Assembly: GCA_964469555.1 (NCBI GenBank)
Contig: CAYYAQ010000023.1
Coordinates: 1-43,727, forward strand
Direction of reading: 5' to 3'
Source: CAYYAQ01 sp964469555
GTDB taxonomy: Bacteria; Planctomycetota; UBA1135; UBA2386
Length of the DNA: 43,727 nt
The notes under the pieces were generated by a model, which worked only from the letters and a program-made list of their open reading frames with translations, had not been told where the DNA came from and ran no database searches. Of the stretch, positions 34,772 to 43,666 are shown piece by piece (positions within the stretch are counted from its first letter, which is position 1; every line of letters starts with the position of its first letter). The translations under genes were made by a program, and so were the position numbers.

Positions 34772-34825
34772 CTTGCTGGAATCGGTCGATAGAATAAGTG
34801 TCATCCTCCGGTCAGATTCGAACCG

Positions 34826-36505
34826 ATGATCCTCGCGTCGATACTCCCTGCAACTCTCGCGATGGCGATTGCCATCCTGTTGGGGGGGCGTGCGTCCGCG
34901 CAGTATCAAGTCTTCAAGGGCCGGAGCTTCACGGACAAGACGGTGGGGCTGCGAATCACGATTCCCCCGGGCTGGAAGCCGCTGCCGCTTCACATCGACG
35001 AGAGGCGCGTCATCGGATTGTTCATGTCCGCCCGGCACTACCACGGCGACCCGACGAAGGGCGATTCCACAGAAGGTCGCCGGGCGCTGATGTCGATCTT
35101 CCGCCTCCAAAAACCCGAGGAGGGCAACAAGTACCGCCGCACCTACAGCTACACGCTCGCGAGATCGAAAGATCCCGACACGTACAAGGTGACGAACGAA
35201 ACCGGGATCGCGTACGGCGAAACCGCCGTCGTGAAGTGGGACGTCCGCATCGCCGGGGAAGACATCGATCGTCAGCGGTACGTGACGTGGGTGTATTCGG
35301 GGGAGACGCATGACTACGCGGTGGAGTGTCGATTCCTCGAGGCGGAATACGAGAACCTCCGGGGGCTCGCCTTGCGGTCTCTCAAGAGCTTTCGGTTCAT
35401 TCCGGCAACGGTGAAAGTCGAGGCTCCAACCGTCGAGAAGCCGTTCGTGCTCCGTGATTGGACAAAGTTGCCTCTGCTCGAGCGGCATCGACGTCGGTCG
35501 GCTGCAGGCATGGCGCACGAGAAGAAAGTGCTGTCGCGTCTGCCTGCGGGTTGGACCGTCCAGAAGAGCAAGCACTTCATCGTAGTGAGCCACACGTCCG
35601 CCAAGACCACGAAGTACGTTCACGATCTCGTCATCGCGTTTCGGAAGTGGCTCGACGAGAGGTTCGGTTCGCTGTCTGACGAGTATCCGATTCGGATGAC
35701 GGTGCGCATCTGCGGCAACGATTCGGAGTATCGCTCCTACCTGTGGGGTGTCTCGCGGGTGAACTACAACTTCGGGGATCGCGAGATCGTCATGTGTAAC
35801 GACCGCGGAAGCCTCAATATGGACGAAGTGCTGTACAGCGTGTTTCGTCGGTACATGCTCGACGAGGCGCCGGAGGTGTACTTCAACCTGCCGGTGTGGT
35901 TGAGACAGGCGCTGGTGGGGTTGATGCAGCGGGCGAGACTCAAGGGGCGGAAGCTCGTGTTTCCGTCGACGATAGACGAACTCTCGATCTTCGCCGAGCT
36001 GCGACGCTCCGGTCGGGCGAAGATCTGGAAGGCAGCCGAGTTGATGAAGCACGCGGACTTCGGCTACATCCCGGATGAGAGCCCGATGGACGCGGACCTG
36101 ATCTTGGAGTCACTGGTGTTGTACCGGTTCATCGAAGGACCCGGCAGGCGCGCCGCAGCGATCCGCGGACGGCGATTCATCACCTTCTATATGAAGGAGA
36201 TCCAGAAACTGGTCCGTGAACTGGACGCGAGTGACGACGGTATTCTCGTGTGGGACAGCGAAGCGACGATCACGGAGATGTACAACGCGCGTCGGGCCGC
36301 GGCACAGACCGCAGAAGAGAAGGAGAAGTGGCCGACGAAGATCCCCAAACTAAAGAGTCGGTGGGAAACCTACTCGGAGAAGATCCGGAAGCGGCGCGCG
36401 GAGTTCGCGAAGAAGCTGTTCGAGCGGACGTGCAGCTGGTCCGAGGGGCGGTGGGGGCAGTTTGAGCGGTTGTACGAGAAGTTCTGCAAGAGCAAGTCGC
36501 GGTAG
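34826..36505 (+). CDS. Secreted DUF1570-like protein without the metallopeptidase motif
   Basis: 559 residues with a signal peptide (1-25, GGRASA). Residues ~35-195 form a beta-rich domain (VGLRITIPPGWKPLPLHIDE). Residues ~245-440 resemble the peptidase-MA/DUF1570 group: KHFIVVSHTSAKTTKYVHDL, a strand IRMTVRICGNDSEYRSYL, then LYSVFRRYMLDEAPEVYFNL and PVWLRQALVGLM, where working relatives have HExxH and 'P.W..EGLA'. Neither zinc His nor catalytic Glu is present, so hydrolysis is unlikely. The C-terminus is Lys/Arg/Glu-rich (SEKIRKRRAEFAKKLFERTC). Fold assignment is moderate; the missing motif is seen directly. Confidence 0.65.
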   Translation: MILASILPATLAMAIAILLGGRASAQYQVFKGRSFTDKTVGLRITIPPGWKPLPLHIDERRVIGLFMSARHYHGDPTKGDSTEGRRALMSIFRLQKPEEGNKYRRTYSYTLARSKDPDTYKVTNETGIAYGETAVVKWDVRIAGEDIDRQRYVTWVYSGETHDYAVECRFLEAEYENLRGLALRSLKSFRFIPATVKVEAPTVEKPFVLRDWTKLPLLERHRRRSAAGMAHEKKVLSRLPAGWTVQKSKHFIVVSHTSAKTTKYVHDLVIAFRKWLDERFGSLSDEYPIRMTVRICGNDSEYRSYLWGVSRVNYNFGDREIVMCNDRGSLNMDEVLYSVFRRYMLDEAPEVYFNLPVWLRQALVGLMQRARLKGRKLVFPSTIDELSIFAELRRSGRAKIWKAAELMKHADFGYIPDESPMDADLILESLVLYRFIEGPGRRAAAIRGRRFITFYMKEIQKLVRELDASDDGILVWDSEATITEMYNARRAAAQTAEEKEKWPTKIPKLKSRWETYSEKIRKRRAEFAKKLFERTCSWSEGRWGQFERLYEKFCKSKSR

Positions 36506-36514
36506 GACGGTACG

Positions 36515-39500
36515 TCAGTCTTCCTTCAGCGCGGCGAGTAGCGGTCCCCGGGTCGCGAACGCGCTCGCCATGGCGACCCAGATCACGCCGCTCAATGCTA
36601 CGGCACCGACGACCACGGCCATCGGGATGATCGACACGTCCCGCGCGGAACCGGGCAACACCGCCAGGAGTGCGGCGACGACACCACTCGAGAGGCCCAG
36701 CCCGAGCAACAAGCCGTGTTCGCTCCACACGAGCTTGCGCACGGTGCCCGAACGGAAGCCCACCGCCGAGAGGAGTGCCAGCTCGCTGCGGCGTTCGAGG
36801 GAGTTGCGGAGGACGACCATGCCGACGCCGAGGCTGCCGAGCAATAGGCCGAGCCCGCCGAGGACCTGGAAGATCAGCAGGTACGTGTTCTGCACCGCGT
36901 TGAAATCGCGCAGGCGGTCCGCGGTCGAGGTCAGTTCCAATCCGATGTCCTCGAACGCGTTCGTCAACGTGGACTCGACGTCCTTCGCGCGCTCCGCTGG
37001 AGCGTCGATCAGGAACATGCGATAGCCAGTCACGGAAGCGAATCGCTCCTGCATCCGACGCTCCGCCACGACGAGGCTGCCCTGCAGGATGGAGTTGGTC
37101 ACCGTGGCGACGATGAGGACGTGGAAGGGCTGTCCGCGGTCATCGGTGTAGTCGAGCGTGTCGCCGACCTTCTTGTGCAGTGCCCACGTGATGCTCGCGG
37201 CGTCGCCGATTGCGGGTACGACGTCGGAGCCGTAGTCGAAGTCGAGGAGTTGCCATGGATTCGGCGGCGGCGCGGCGTCGTCGGGAGGGAGTAAGCTCGC
37301 GAACTGGAACGCGCCTCGGTCGGACAGTGACGTCGGGTTCACTCCGATCAACCGGGGGTTCTGCGGAAGGCTGAGGTTCAGGCAGCTGGCGTCGTCGCCG
37401 TCCCGCACGCGGAGCGGGACGATGGCGACGTCCTTCATGGATTCCGCGGAGATGTTGAACGGGTCACGACCTTCCGCCGAGTTGAGATCGCGGAGGATCG
37501 GCAGCGTCGAGCGACCGAAGAATGCGAAGCCCCCGGTTCCCGACTCGCGGATCGACGCGTCCTTTGGAGGTTCCAATCGGTTGGCCTGCACCGCGACGAC
37601 GAGGAACGTGCCGCTCGCGAGCAGCGCGATCGTTGCGAGGCTGCGTCCGGGTCGTCGTCCGGAGTTGCGGACTCCCAGTGCAGCAACGGAGTGGATGCTG
37701 GCGTCACCCGCCCCTGCGAACCGAGTGAGGAGACGGCGGCACAGCGCCAGGCCGCCGATCAGGAGCAGCGCGCCCGCGCCGAAGAACGCGCCCGCGGCCT
37801 GCATCGCACTTCCGGCGACCAGCACGACCAACGCGATGGCGAGGATGGGGCACGCGACTGCGAGCACGAGGCTCGTGCGTCCCTGCCGCGGACTGTTTGC
37901 CGCGGTGCTCGGGATGCCGTTGCGGCTCGTCAGCAGCTCGAGTGCCGGACGGTGGAACACCTTGCGCAGCGTCAGGGCGATCGACGCCACCGCCACGAGG
38001 ATCGCGATCACGGTGCCGAGCACAACCGTGCCCAGCGGGGCGTGAAATGTCAACGTCGTCATCCCGATCGCGTCTCGCCAGAGCGTGCCGAGGCCGTACA
38101 GCACGGCGCGTGTGTAGCCCATGCCGAGCACGGCTCCCAGCGCGCCACCGACGACGGCCAGGATCAGTGATTCGATCAGGAACAACCGACGCACGCGCGA
38201 CGGTCGAAATCCGAGGGCCAGCAGCGTTCCTATCTCGTTCGCGCGTTGCTGGACGCCGAACACGAACAGCAGCGACGTCAGCAGCAGCGCCGCGCCGATC
38301 AGGAAGAAACTCAGACCGAGGAACAGGCCGCCGAAGTCCGTCGCGGACGTGCCCGCGGCGAGGGCGGAGGTGCGCACGTCACGGAAGAAGAGTCCGAGGG
38401 TGGCGGGGTCGAGCTTGCGCGGGAGCTCGGCTTTCAATCGTTTCGCGAGTCCGACTGGTCCACGGATCGCGGTCACGTTTCCGTATCGACTCCCAAACAG
38501 TCGCTGTCCGGCAGCGAGGGTGATGAAGGCCTTCGGTGTGCCGCGGTGTTTGTCCCAATATTCTTCGTCCTTGTCGCGAAGGCGGTCGAGGTCGATCGGG
38601 ATACCCGGCTCCCAGTCGCGACAATTCTCGCTGTCGGCGAGGCCCGGAAACTCAGGCATGAGGGAAGGATCCGCCGCAGCACCGCTTATGGGCGCCACCC
38701 GGGCGACCCGAAACTCCTCCGTCACGTCGCGCAGGCGAAGCTGAGCACCCATGACCAGGTAGTCGAGTGCGACGGTGTCGGACGGCTTCGCTTTCAGGTC
38801 GTCGGCGAGCCACTCGGTCAAGACGATGCCGTTGTCGGGCAGTTTGTCCACGAGCTGAGCGAGGGCCTGCACGGACGGATGAACTCGTGCCCCGGGAGCC
38901 AGCGGTCCGATCGCAGCGACCGTCGAGTACGGCGTCGCCTCGCTGTCTTTCTTCAGGTTGTTCACGAAATAGGTCAGGATGCCCAGCGCGCCGGGTTCGA
39001 TGCCGCGCACCGCGTCGACGATCGGGTCGTCAAGGAAAACGCGGTTGCTGGTCAGCTCGTCGACGCCCTTGACCGTGGCCGTGCGCAGCTCGGCGTCTTC
39101 GATCGTCCAATGCTCGCGCACGGCGGCGTTCGCTCGTTCGATGAGATCCGCGACGGCTTGCCGTCCCGGCTCGGCGCCACCGAGCACGAGCAGGTTTGCG
39201 CGGTCCGGCAGCTCTAGCTTCTTTTGCAGCCAGGGCAGCGACACGAAGATGTTGAATGGCGGAATCTGGCTGGAGCGCAAACTGAAGCGTCCGAAGTCCT
39301 CGTCACCCACGGTGGTCTCGACCGTCAAGCGCAGCGCGAACGACACGTCGTCGACGGTCGCCATCAACATGTCGCGGGGCAAGAGGCTCGGTTTCTCGAT
39401 GCGGAGGAGAACGGTGTCGCCGGACTTGACGTCGAGCTGCGCGGCGAGTCGTTCGTTGACGAACGCCTTGCCTGCTTGCGGAGCGTCGCGTTTTCCAGCG

Positions 39501-39856
39501 GGACTACATCCGAAGAACCGATCGTCGACGCCGAACACGTCGACGATGCCAGCGCGAGACTCTGCGTCAGGGTTCCGGGCGATCCCCTGAAGCATCAAGA
39601 TGGGCGCCACGCGCACGCCGCTGAGGGGCTTCGCGATGCGGTCAGCGAGGTTCGCGCGGAAGTTCCTGTCGCCGGCGATGAGCGCTGCGTCGACCCGCCC
39701 GATGCGATTCTCCGCCTGGGTGCGGAGGCTGTTGCGAACCGATTCGCCGACGGCCATCGCGCCCACCAGGACCGCGGTCGCGCACATCGCGCCGAGCGTG
39801 ACGCCGAGATGCGTGCGCCAGAAGTAGCGCAGGTTCTTGAGGACGAGCGAGATCAC
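36515..39856 (-). CDS. FtsX-type ABC transporter permease
   Basis: 1,113 residues, about ten membrane segments in the layout of large MacB/LolCE-related permeases: one near the N-terminus (HLGVTLGAMCATAVLVGAMA), a central group (FGGLFLGLSFFLIGAALLLT, LFLIESLILAVVGGALGAVL, VVLGTVIAILVAVASIAL), a pair (LVLAVACPILAIALVVLVAG, FFGAGALLLIGGLALCRRLL), and a C-terminal group (LLIFQVLGGLGLLLGSLGVG, LLLGLGLSSGVVAALLAVLP, VVVGAVALSGVIWVAMASAF). Two FtsX modules carry the typical cytoplasmic loop 'ELALLSAVGFRSGTVRKLVW' and 'EIGTLLALGFRPSRVRRLFL'. Between them are two big periplasmic domains. Substrates of relatives are lipoproteins, peptides or glycolipids. The start ATG overlaps the ATPase stop by four bases (ATGA). 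Confidence 0.85.
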   Translation of the reverse strand: MISLVLKNLRYFWRTHLGVTLGAMCATAVLVGAMAVGESVRNSLRTQAENRIGRVDAALIAGDRNFRANLADRIAKPLSGVRVAPILMLQGIARNPDAESRAGIVDVFGVDDRFFGCSPAGKRDAPQAGKAFVNERLAAQLDVKSGDTVLLRIEKPSLLPRDMLMATVDDVSFALRLTVETTVGDEDFGRFSLRSSQIPPFNIFVSLPWLQKKLELPDRANLLVLGGAEPGRQAVADLIERANAAVREHWTIEDAELRTATVKGVDELTSNRVFLDDPIVDAVRGIEPGALGILTYFVNNLKKDSEATPYSTVAAIGPLAPGARVHPSVQALAQLVDKLPDNGIVLTEWLADDLKAKPSDTVALDYLVMGAQLRLRDVTEEFRVARVAPISGAAADPSLMPEFPGLADSENCRDWEPGIPIDLDRLRDKDEEYWDKHRGTPKAFITLAAGQRLFGSRYGNVTAIRGPVGLAKRLKAELPRKLDPATLGLFFRDVRTSALAAGTSATDFGGLFLGLSFFLIGAALLLTSLLFVFGVQQRANEIGTLLALGFRPSRVRRLFLIESLILAVVGGALGAVLGMGYTRAVLYGLGTLWRDAIGMTTLTFHAPLGTVVLGTVIAILVAVASIALTLRKVFHRPALELLTSRNGIPSTAANSPRQGRTSLVLAVACPILAIALVVLVAGSAMQAAGAFFGAGALLLIGGLALCRRLLTRFAGAGDASIHSVAALGVRNSGRRPGRSLATIALLASGTFLVVAVQANRLEPPKDASIRESGTGGFAFFGRSTLPILRDLNSAEGRDPFNISAESMKDVAIVPLRVRDGDDASCLNLSLPQNPRLIGVNPTSLSDRGAFQFASLLPPDDAAPPPNPWQLLDFDYGSDVVPAIGDAASITWALHKKVGDTLDYTDDRGQPFHVLIVATVTNSILQGSLVVAERRMQERFASVTGYRMFLIDAPAERAKDVESTLTNAFEDIGLELTSTADRLRDFNAVQNTYLLIFQVLGGLGLLLGSLGVGMVVLRNSLERRSELALLSAVGFRSGTVRKLVWSEHGLLLGLGLSSGVVAALLAVLPGSARDVSIIPMAVVVGAVALSGVIWVAMASAFATRGPLLAALKED

Positions 39857-40572
39857 CTGCCCGCCGTACCGGAGGCGCGTTCGGCTCGGGCCAGCTCGCC
39901 GTTCTCGAGCTCGAAGGTCGTCTTCATGAGCGCGGCGAGCCGGGCGGAGTGGGTGACCGTTACGAGTGCGACGAACTTCTCTGCGTTGAGATCGCGCAGA
40001 AGCTCGCCCAGCTGATCCGCGGAGCGCGCGTCGAGCGAACCCGTCGGTTCGTCCGCGAGAAGGAGACGGGGACCGTTGATCAATGCGCGCACGACCGCGA
40101 CGCGCTGGCGCTCACCGCCTGACATTCGCGCGGGACGGTGGTTCAGGCGTTCGCCGAGGCCGATCTCCTCGAGGAGCGCGCGGGCCCGTTCGGTGGCGTC
40201 TTTGTTGTTCGACTTGTCCTCGATGGCGAGCGTCGGAATGAGGACGTTCTCGAGCGCCGTGCACTGCGGCAACAAGTGGTGGGACTGGAACACGTAGCCG
40301 ATCTCGCGGTTGCGGAAAGCGGCGAGCGCGTTCGCATCGAGGCTCGAGAGTTCGATGCCTTCGAACATGACCGACCCGGAGGTCTGAGGCAGCAAGCCGC
40401 CGATGACGTTGAGAAGCGTGCTCTTGCCGGACCCGGACGGGCCGACGACCGCGATCGAATCCCCCGCAGCGATCTCGAGGTCGATGCCAGCCAGGACTTC
40501 GGGAGCCGTCGATGCCTCGGTACTGTCGAAGCTCTTGCGGACTCCCTTCAGAGCGACGAGTGGCTCGGTCAT
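39853..40572 (-). CDS. LolD/MacB-type ABC transporter ATPase
   Basis: 239 residues from ATG 40572. All ABC motifs are present: Walker A GPSGSGKST (44-52), Q-loop YVFQSHHLLP (Gln96), signature MSGGERQRV (150-158), Walker B LLLADEPTGSLD (Asp174, Glu175) and H-loop VTVTHSARLA. It couples ATP hydrolysis to the FtsX-type permease encoded next. It overlaps the EamA-like gene upstream and the permease gene downstream by four bases each (ATGA), a strong sign of co-translation. Confidence 0.92.
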   Translation of the reverse strand: MTEPLVALKGVRKSFDSTEASTAPEVLAGIDLEIAAGDSIAVVGPSGSGKSTLLNVIGGLLPQTSGSVMFEGIELSSLDANALAAFRNREIGYVFQSHHLLPQCTALENVLIPTLAIEDKSNNKDATERARALLEEIGLGERLNHRPARMSGGERQRVAVVRALINGPRLLLADEPTGSLDARSADQLGELLRDLNAEKFVALVTVTHSARLAALMKTTFELENGELARAERASGTAGR

Positions 40573-41099
40573 TTCGGTTGCCCAGTCGATGGTGGGGGAC
40601 TGGCGGTTGGTTTGCCGGGAGCGGGTTTGTAGAGCGTGACGAGGGTCCCGCCGACCGCGGCGAGGACGATGCCCGCGATGAACTGCCAGGGCAGCTTCGC
40701 GATGCCGCCCGCGGGAGGGTGCAGCGAGAGCGCGACGACGGCGTTCACGACCGGTGCTCCGGCGAAGATGATCGCCATGACGACCGCGGGTTGACCCTTC
40801 GCTCCGAATGCCAACAGCACGCCGAACGCTCCGACCGCGCCGAGTGCTCCGGCGATCAGGGACAGCCAGATCGCCTTGCCGGGCATGTTCCAGTCGGCGC
40901 CCTGCGCGATGAGAAAGCCGGCGGGTGCGAGCACCGCGATCAGAAAGTACGCGATGCCGACGCAGAAGAACGCCTTGTTGCGTCCGTGCACCGGGTCCTT
41001 CATCTCGAGTTGACCCATGTGCAGGAAGATGCCGTACAGACCCCAGCACGCGACGGTCAGCAGTGCGAAGAGCATCCAGAGGTTTGATTTGTCGGGCAT
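40569..41099 (-). CDS. EamA-like half-size membrane protein
   Basis: 176 residues, about five membrane segments: LWMLFALLTVACWGLYGIFL, KAFFCVGIAYFLIAVLAPAG, AIWLSLIAGALGAVGAFGVL, VVMAIIFAGAPVVNAVVALS and FIAGIVLAAVGGTLVTLYKP, with a Pro-rich end. This matches one EamA/DMT repeat, half the length of a classical ten-helix transporter; such half-size members often act as dimers and move amphiphiles or sugars. Sits 40 bases downstream of the glycosyltransferase and overlaps the ATPase start by four bases, so it probably belongs to the same export system. Confidence 0.75.
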   Translation of the reverse strand: MPDKSNLWMLFALLTVACWGLYGIFLHMGQLEMKDPVHGRNKAFFCVGIAYFLIAVLAPAGFLIAQGADWNMPGKAIWLSLIAGALGAVGAFGVLLAFGAKGQPAVVMAIIFAGAPVVNAVVALSLHPPAGGIAKLPWQFIAGIVLAAVGGTLVTLYKPAPGKPTASPPPSTGQPK

Positions 41100-41139
41100 G
41101 GGTCTTTCGATACTATGCGAGGCTCAAAGTGGCAAGGAA

Positions 41140-42450
41140 TCACTCCACGTGGGGCTGAGAGATGGTCTGACAGATCGTCGCGAACTCGCGAGCCATCCGG
41201 TCGGAGTTGAAGTGGTCGAGGACGGAGCGCCGCCCCGCACTGGCGAGTTGTTGGGATCGGGGTTCATCGAGGAGCAACTCCTCGAGCCCGTCCGCGAGGG
41301 ACGTGGTGTCGTCGGGTTCGCAGAGGATGCCGCCACCGGTGGCTTCGAGAATCTCTGGAAACACGGCGTGCCTGGGCTGGACGACTGGCACGCCGCACAC
41401 CATCGCCTCCAGCAAGTACAGGCCGAACGACTCGCCGTAAGTCGCAGGCACCGACAGCACGGAGAGTGAGCGAAGGAACTCGATCTTGTCGCTGCGTGCG
41501 ACGTTCGGCAGGAACTCGACGTCGCCGGCGGTCCCGTTCGAGCTCAGGTGCTGTTGTAGTTCTTCCACGAGCTGGCAATCCTCGCTCAGCATCACGCCGC
41601 AGACGCGAAGTCGTAGGTTCGGAATCCGACCGCGTTGCTTCAAGATGACGAACGCCTCGATGAGCGTGGGCAGCCCCTTGTCGCGACACATGCGCGCGAG
41701 GTAGCCGATTGTCTTTGGACTCCGCCCGAGCAGCGGCGGGGGTTCCTCCGTCAGATCGGCGAGATCCAGGCCATTGTGAACCACGTGCACCCTCGCCTCG
41801 TCGAGACCGAGCCTCGAGCACATCAGATCTCCGTAGTCGCGGCTGACCGGTACCAGCGCGTCGATCTCCTTCGCCCGTTCGCTGAGTTGGCTCCAGGACT
41901 GTTGGGAGAACGAGTCGGGGAGCGAATCGAGAAACGGCGCTTCGCCTTGCATCGACGCCACGACTGGTCGGTCGAGTTCCTGCTTCAAGCGCCGAACCAC
42001 TCCCGAGAGGAGAAGGTTGGAGATCACGACGACGTCGGGCTTCTTCTCCGACGCGGCCCACTCGACGAGCTTTTCGACTTCCGTGTTCTGATGCCCGTCC
42101 TCACCCTTCAGCATCGACAGCGTCATCGCCCCGAGATCGGGAGCTTCGGTCAGACTGCCGTGCTTCGACACCCAGCGCAGGAGTCCCGGTCGGTCCAACA
42201 GGTTGGTGAGGAATCGCGGCAGTTTCCCGGCCAACCGGGACTTCTGCTGCAGGTACATGTTGATGCCGCCCATGTGCACCGAATCCCCGGGCGCTTCCGA
42301 GGGCGTTTCCTCCAATACCAGCGGGAGATACAGCGGAACCACCGAGACCTCGTGACCGAGCCTCTGCAGCGCGTTGCCTAGCGCGTGGTCCCGGAGGCAG
42401 CTACCGCAGTAGAAGTGTCCGGTGCCCGGCGTGAGCATCATGAACCTCAT
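41140..42450 (-). CDS. GT4-type glycosyltransferase with N-terminal Cys motif
   Basis: 436 residues with the two-domain GT-B layout of family 4: VVVISNLLLSG and VHVVHNGLDLADL mark the hinge, KTIGYLARMCRDKGLPTLIE the donor domain, and YGESFGLYLLEAMVCGVPVV the E(x7)E motif. The N-terminus carries TGHFYCGSCLRDHALGNAL, a CxxC pair (Cys15, Cys18) absent from most GT4 enzymes but seen by memory in PVC relatives; it could bind a metal or form a disulfide. Cytoplasmic; expected to transfer a sugar from a nucleotide donor. Lies 10 bases after the PQQ-like gene in the operon. Confidence 0.82.
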   Translation of the reverse strand: MRFMMLTPGTGHFYCGSCLRDHALGNALQRLGHEVSVVPLYLPLVLEETPSEAPGDSVHMGGINMYLQQKSRLAGKLPRFLTNLLDRPGLLRWVSKHGSLTEAPDLGAMTLSMLKGEDGHQNTEVEKLVEWAASEKKPDVVVISNLLLSGVVRRLKQELDRPVVASMQGEAPFLDSLPDSFSQQSWSQLSERAKEIDALVPVSRDYGDLMCSRLGLDEARVHVVHNGLDLADLTEEPPPLLGRSPKTIGYLARMCRDKGLPTLIEAFVILKQRGRIPNLRLRVCGVMLSEDCQLVEELQQHLSSNGTAGDVEFLPNVARSDKIEFLRSLSVLSVPATYGESFGLYLLEAMVCGVPVVQPRHAVFPEILEATGGGILCEPDDTTSLADGLEELLLDEPRSQQLASAGRRSVLDHFNSDRMAREFATICQTISQPHVE

Positions 42451-42460
42451 GTCACGCTCA

Positions 42461-43666
42461 CTAGTTCGTCTTCTTGGCTCTCACTGGGCTGAACGCGTAG
42501 AGATGGTCGTCGTTCGACCCGATCAGGATCATCCCGTTGGCGATGGCCGGGGACGAGAAAATCGGGCGACCGATCTCGTACTTCCAGACCTCCTTGCCGG
42601 TCTTCACGTCGAGCACGTAGAGCCGCCCGTCGCCGGATCCGAACACGACTTTGTCTCCGCATGCGACCGGCGATCCGTCGATTTTGCGCTTGGTCGGGAA
42701 CGTCCAGAGCGGCTTGCCGAGCTTTCGCGACACGCAGTGCAGCTTCTTGTCACGGCCACCGAACACTACGCGGTCCTCGAGGATGGCGGGGGAGGAGAAG
42801 AACGCATGCCGGTTGTTCGGGTAGACCCAGGTCGGTTTCTTCATGTCATCGAGATCGACGCAGATGAAGGCGTTGCCGTAGTGGCCAAAGTAGACGCGGT
42901 TCTTGGCGAGAGCGACCGAGCCCGCGACGTGGCAGTCGGCGCCGAGCTCCACTTCCTTGACCTTCTTTCCGGTCGTGATCGAAACGACGTGGAGGACCGC
43001 ATCGCAACCGCCGAACACCGCGTAGTCGCCGAGGATCGCCGGGGTGCCGTTGATGTAGTTGCCCGTTTCGTAGGACCACAGTTTCTTGCCGGTCTTGGCC
43101 TCGAAGCAGTGCAGATTGCTGTCGTAGCTGCCGACGATGATGCGTGTTGTCCCGTCCTTCATCCGGGCGTAGTTCGCGGCGCCGAGGATCGTGTCTCCAG
43201 TCTCGAACTTCCATTCGAGCTTGCCGGTCTTCGCGTTGAGGGCGTAGAGGAAGAAGTCCGAGGACCCGATGTAGACCCGACCGTCGACGACCAGCGGCGG
43301 GGCGTCGATCATGTCGTCCGTCTTGAACGACCACTTCTTCGTTCCTGTCAGTAGGTGCACCGCGTAGATCGACTGGTCGCCGGATCCGAAGTAGACCGTG
43401 TCGCCGGCGACGACGGGCGAGGAGAGGACGGCGCCGTCCGTCTTGAAGGACCACGCGAGCTTGAACTTGTCCGCGAGCTTGCCGGGGGCGACACCGTGCA
43501 TCGCGGGGTTTCCCCGGTAGCTCGGCCAGCCTGTGGTGGTTTTCTTGGGCGTGACGGTGGGCGTCACCGTGGGCCCATCCTGGCCGGAATTCGTCTGCGC
43601 GCGGGAATCGGCGCAGATCGAGAGCGCGCTCAGCAGGGCGGCGAAACAGATTCTCGACCAGGGCAT
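42461..43666 (-). CDS. PQQ-like propeller protein, BamB-like
   Basis: 401 residues with a signal peptide (1-23, ICADSRAQ) followed by a Thr/Pro/Lys-rich linker and the opening WPSYRGNPAMHG. The rest is a regular seven- or eight-bladed propeller: SSPVVAGDTVYFGSGDQSIY, AVHLLTGTKKWSFKTDDMID, FFLYALNAKTGKLEWKFETG, HCFEAKTGKKLWSYETG, VLHVVSITTGKKVKEVEL, YVLDVKTGKEVWKYEIGRPI. No dehydrogenase residues are apparent. First gene of the five-gene minus-strand operon; its promoter would lie in the last 61 bases of the window. Confidence 0.85.
   Translation of the reverse strand: MPWSRICFAALLSALSICADSRAQTNSGQDGPTVTPTVTPKKTTTGWPSYRGNPAMHGVAPGKLADKFKLAWSFKTDGAVLSSPVVAGDTVYFGSGDQSIYAVHLLTGTKKWSFKTDDMIDAPPLVVDGRVYIGSSDFFLYALNAKTGKLEWKFETGDTILGAANYARMKDGTTRIIVGSYDSNLHCFEAKTGKKLWSYETGNYINGTPAILGDYAVFGGCDAVLHVVSITTGKKVKEVELGADCHVAGSVALAKNRVYFGHYGNAFICVDLDDMKKPTWVYPNNRHAFFSSPAILEDRVVFGGRDKKLHCVSRKLGKPLWTFPTKRKIDGSPVACGDKVVFGSGDGRLYVLDVKTGKEVWKYEIGRPIFSSPAIANGMILIGSNDDHLYAFSPVRAKKTN

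Noticed and set aside
34812..34828. T-loop-like GGTTCGAATC on the minus strand, as in a tRNA 3' half
   Set aside because: The T-stem pairs only partly and no matching acceptor or anticodon arm lies upstream; the bases overlap the start of a good coding gene.
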